This document shows, one piece after another, positions 14,066 to 14,752 of a DNA stretch of 14,752 bases. This stretch comes from an uncultured Clostridia bacterium (GTDB lineage: Bacteria; Bacillota; Clostridia; Oscillospirales; Acutalibacteraceae): positions 1-14,752 of the forward strand of contig CAMOCU010000005.1 of the NCBI GenBank assembly GCA_946610835.1, written 5' to 3'. Each line of letters starts with the position of its first letter. Position 1 is the first letter of the stretch. The notes under the pieces are model-generated. The model made no database searches. It was not told where the DNA came from and saw nothing but the letters and a program-made list of their open reading frames with translations. A program made the position numbers and the translations under genes.

Positions 14066-14752
14066 TCAATGATTGCGCCAAATGCTGGGCGAAAAAACCA
14101 TCAGCATCGGGAACAGTTCCAGACGTCCGGCCAGCATATCAAACGTCAGCACCAGTTTGGACGGGTCGGAAAAGGCGGCAAAATTTCCTGCCGGGCCTAC
14201 GGCCCCCAATCCGGGGCCGATATTGTTGATACACGAGGCAACCGCTGTAAAATTGCTGACAAGATCAAATTCATTGAAAAATGCCAGCAGCAAAACAGAA
14301 ATTGCAAAAAGAAACGTGTATGTAATAATATAGGACGATGTGCCGCGCATGATTTCCTCGTCTACGCGCTTGCCGTCGATGCGGATCGCCGTTACAGATC
14401 GCGGATGCAGCATGTGCTGCACCTCGCGGAAAAAGGTCTTGGTCAACAGCATGATACGTCCGACCTTCAATCCGCCGCCGGTTGATCCGGCGCACGCGCC
14501 GATAAACATCAGCAGCACCAGAATCGTCCGCGACAGAATCGGCCAGCGGTTGAAATCCGCCGTGGAAAAGCCGGCGGTGGAAATGATCGACGTAACCTGA
14601 AACACGGCCGTACGGATCGTTTCGCCCGCGGAACCATATAGCGAATGGATGTCGTACGCAATTATGCCGCTCGACGCAAGCACAATGGCCAAAAACCAGC
14701 GCAGCTCCGAATTCTTGAACACAGGCTTGAACTGCCGCAGCAGAAGAAGATA
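14066..14752 (-). CDS. trkH: Trk-type potassium uptake protein, TrkH family (C-terminal part, cut by window edge)
   Basis: The frame is open to the right edge, so about 228 C-terminal residues of a membrane protein usually near 450-490 residues are seen. TrkH/KtrB proteins carry four pore repeats, and two or three are visible here. STAGFSTADFNRW is a selectivity-filter loop, FIGACAGSTGGGLKVGR is the gate-region segment with its small-residue turn, and NNIGPGLGAVGP is the last pore loop. Hydrophobic helices lie between them. The end (MLAGRLELFPMLMVFSPSIWR) is the typical TrkH C-terminus. It moves K+ (with Na+ or H+) inward and normally works with a cytoplasmic TrkA/KtrA-type RCK protein, likely encoded to the right of the window. 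Confidence 0.93.
   Translation of the reverse strand, partial: YLLLLRQFKPVFKNSELRWFLAIVLASSGIIAYDIHSLYGSAGETIRTAVFQVTSIISTAGFSTADFNRWPILSRTILVLLMFIGACAGSTGGGLKVGRIMLLTKTFFREVQHMLHPRSVTAIRIDGKRVDEEIMRGTSSYIITYTFLFAISVLLLAFFNEFDLVSNFTAVASCINNIGPGLGAVGPAGNFAAFSDPSKLVLTFDMLAGRLELFPMLMVFSPSIWRNH

Overview
The window looks like a piece of an anaerobic Firmicutes chromosome, most likely a Clostridia/Oscillospirales gut-type organism. This is inferred from clean Shine-Dalgarno sites, sigma-A-type promoters, a BspA-like leucine-rich-repeat surface protein, iron-sulfur-flavoprotein-like reductases, a rubredoxin domain, and moderate GC content. No marker gene fixes the species.

Layout. The left edge (1-145) holds an uninterrupted GCCT tetranucleotide tract. 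A minus-strand start codon, Shine-Dalgarno site and near-consensus promoter all point into it, so it may be the 5' end of a phase-variable gene lying off the window. Next come three plus-strand genes for exported proteins: two paralogues of unknown function (485-1255 and 1293-2405) and a BspA-like LRR/Ig-like protein (2631-4481) with a WW-containing C-terminal tail. A 711-base gap follows (4482-5192) with several strong inverted repeats. It ends in a promoter with a palindromic operator.

That promoter drives a three-gene redox cluster (5193-7418): an iron-sulfur-flavoprotein-like NAD(P)H:FMN reductase, a metallo-beta-lactamase-fold hydrolase fused to a C-terminal rubredoxin, and a second flavodoxin-fold protein. 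The hydrolase's metal-ligand spacing resembles AiiA-type lactonases. The parts (MBL fold, flavodoxin fold, rubredoxin) are those of flavodiiron systems, but the MBL active site is of the hydrolase type.

At 7419-7747 two convergent transcription units meet. This gap holds a hairpin, a bidirectional-looking terminator and a ~169-bp MITE-like element with 19-bp terminal inverted repeats. A degenerate second copy of one MITE end supplies the stop codon of the neighbouring minus-strand gene (7748-8257). That gene encodes a small exported protein with PEEPVSx heptad repeats. Its upstream region contains a good promoter with two 12-bp direct repeats at 21-bp spacing just upstream of the -35 box, an arrangement like LytTR-regulated promoters.

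The right half is minus-strand housekeeping DNA: trkH (partial, potassium uptake), radC, a rho-independent terminator, then uvrB and uvrA overlapping by four bases (nucleotide excision repair).

The most interesting candidates are the phase-variable 5' end, the MBL-rubredoxin redox operon with its operator, the hairpin-rich gap in front of it, and the MITE plus regulated exported protein.
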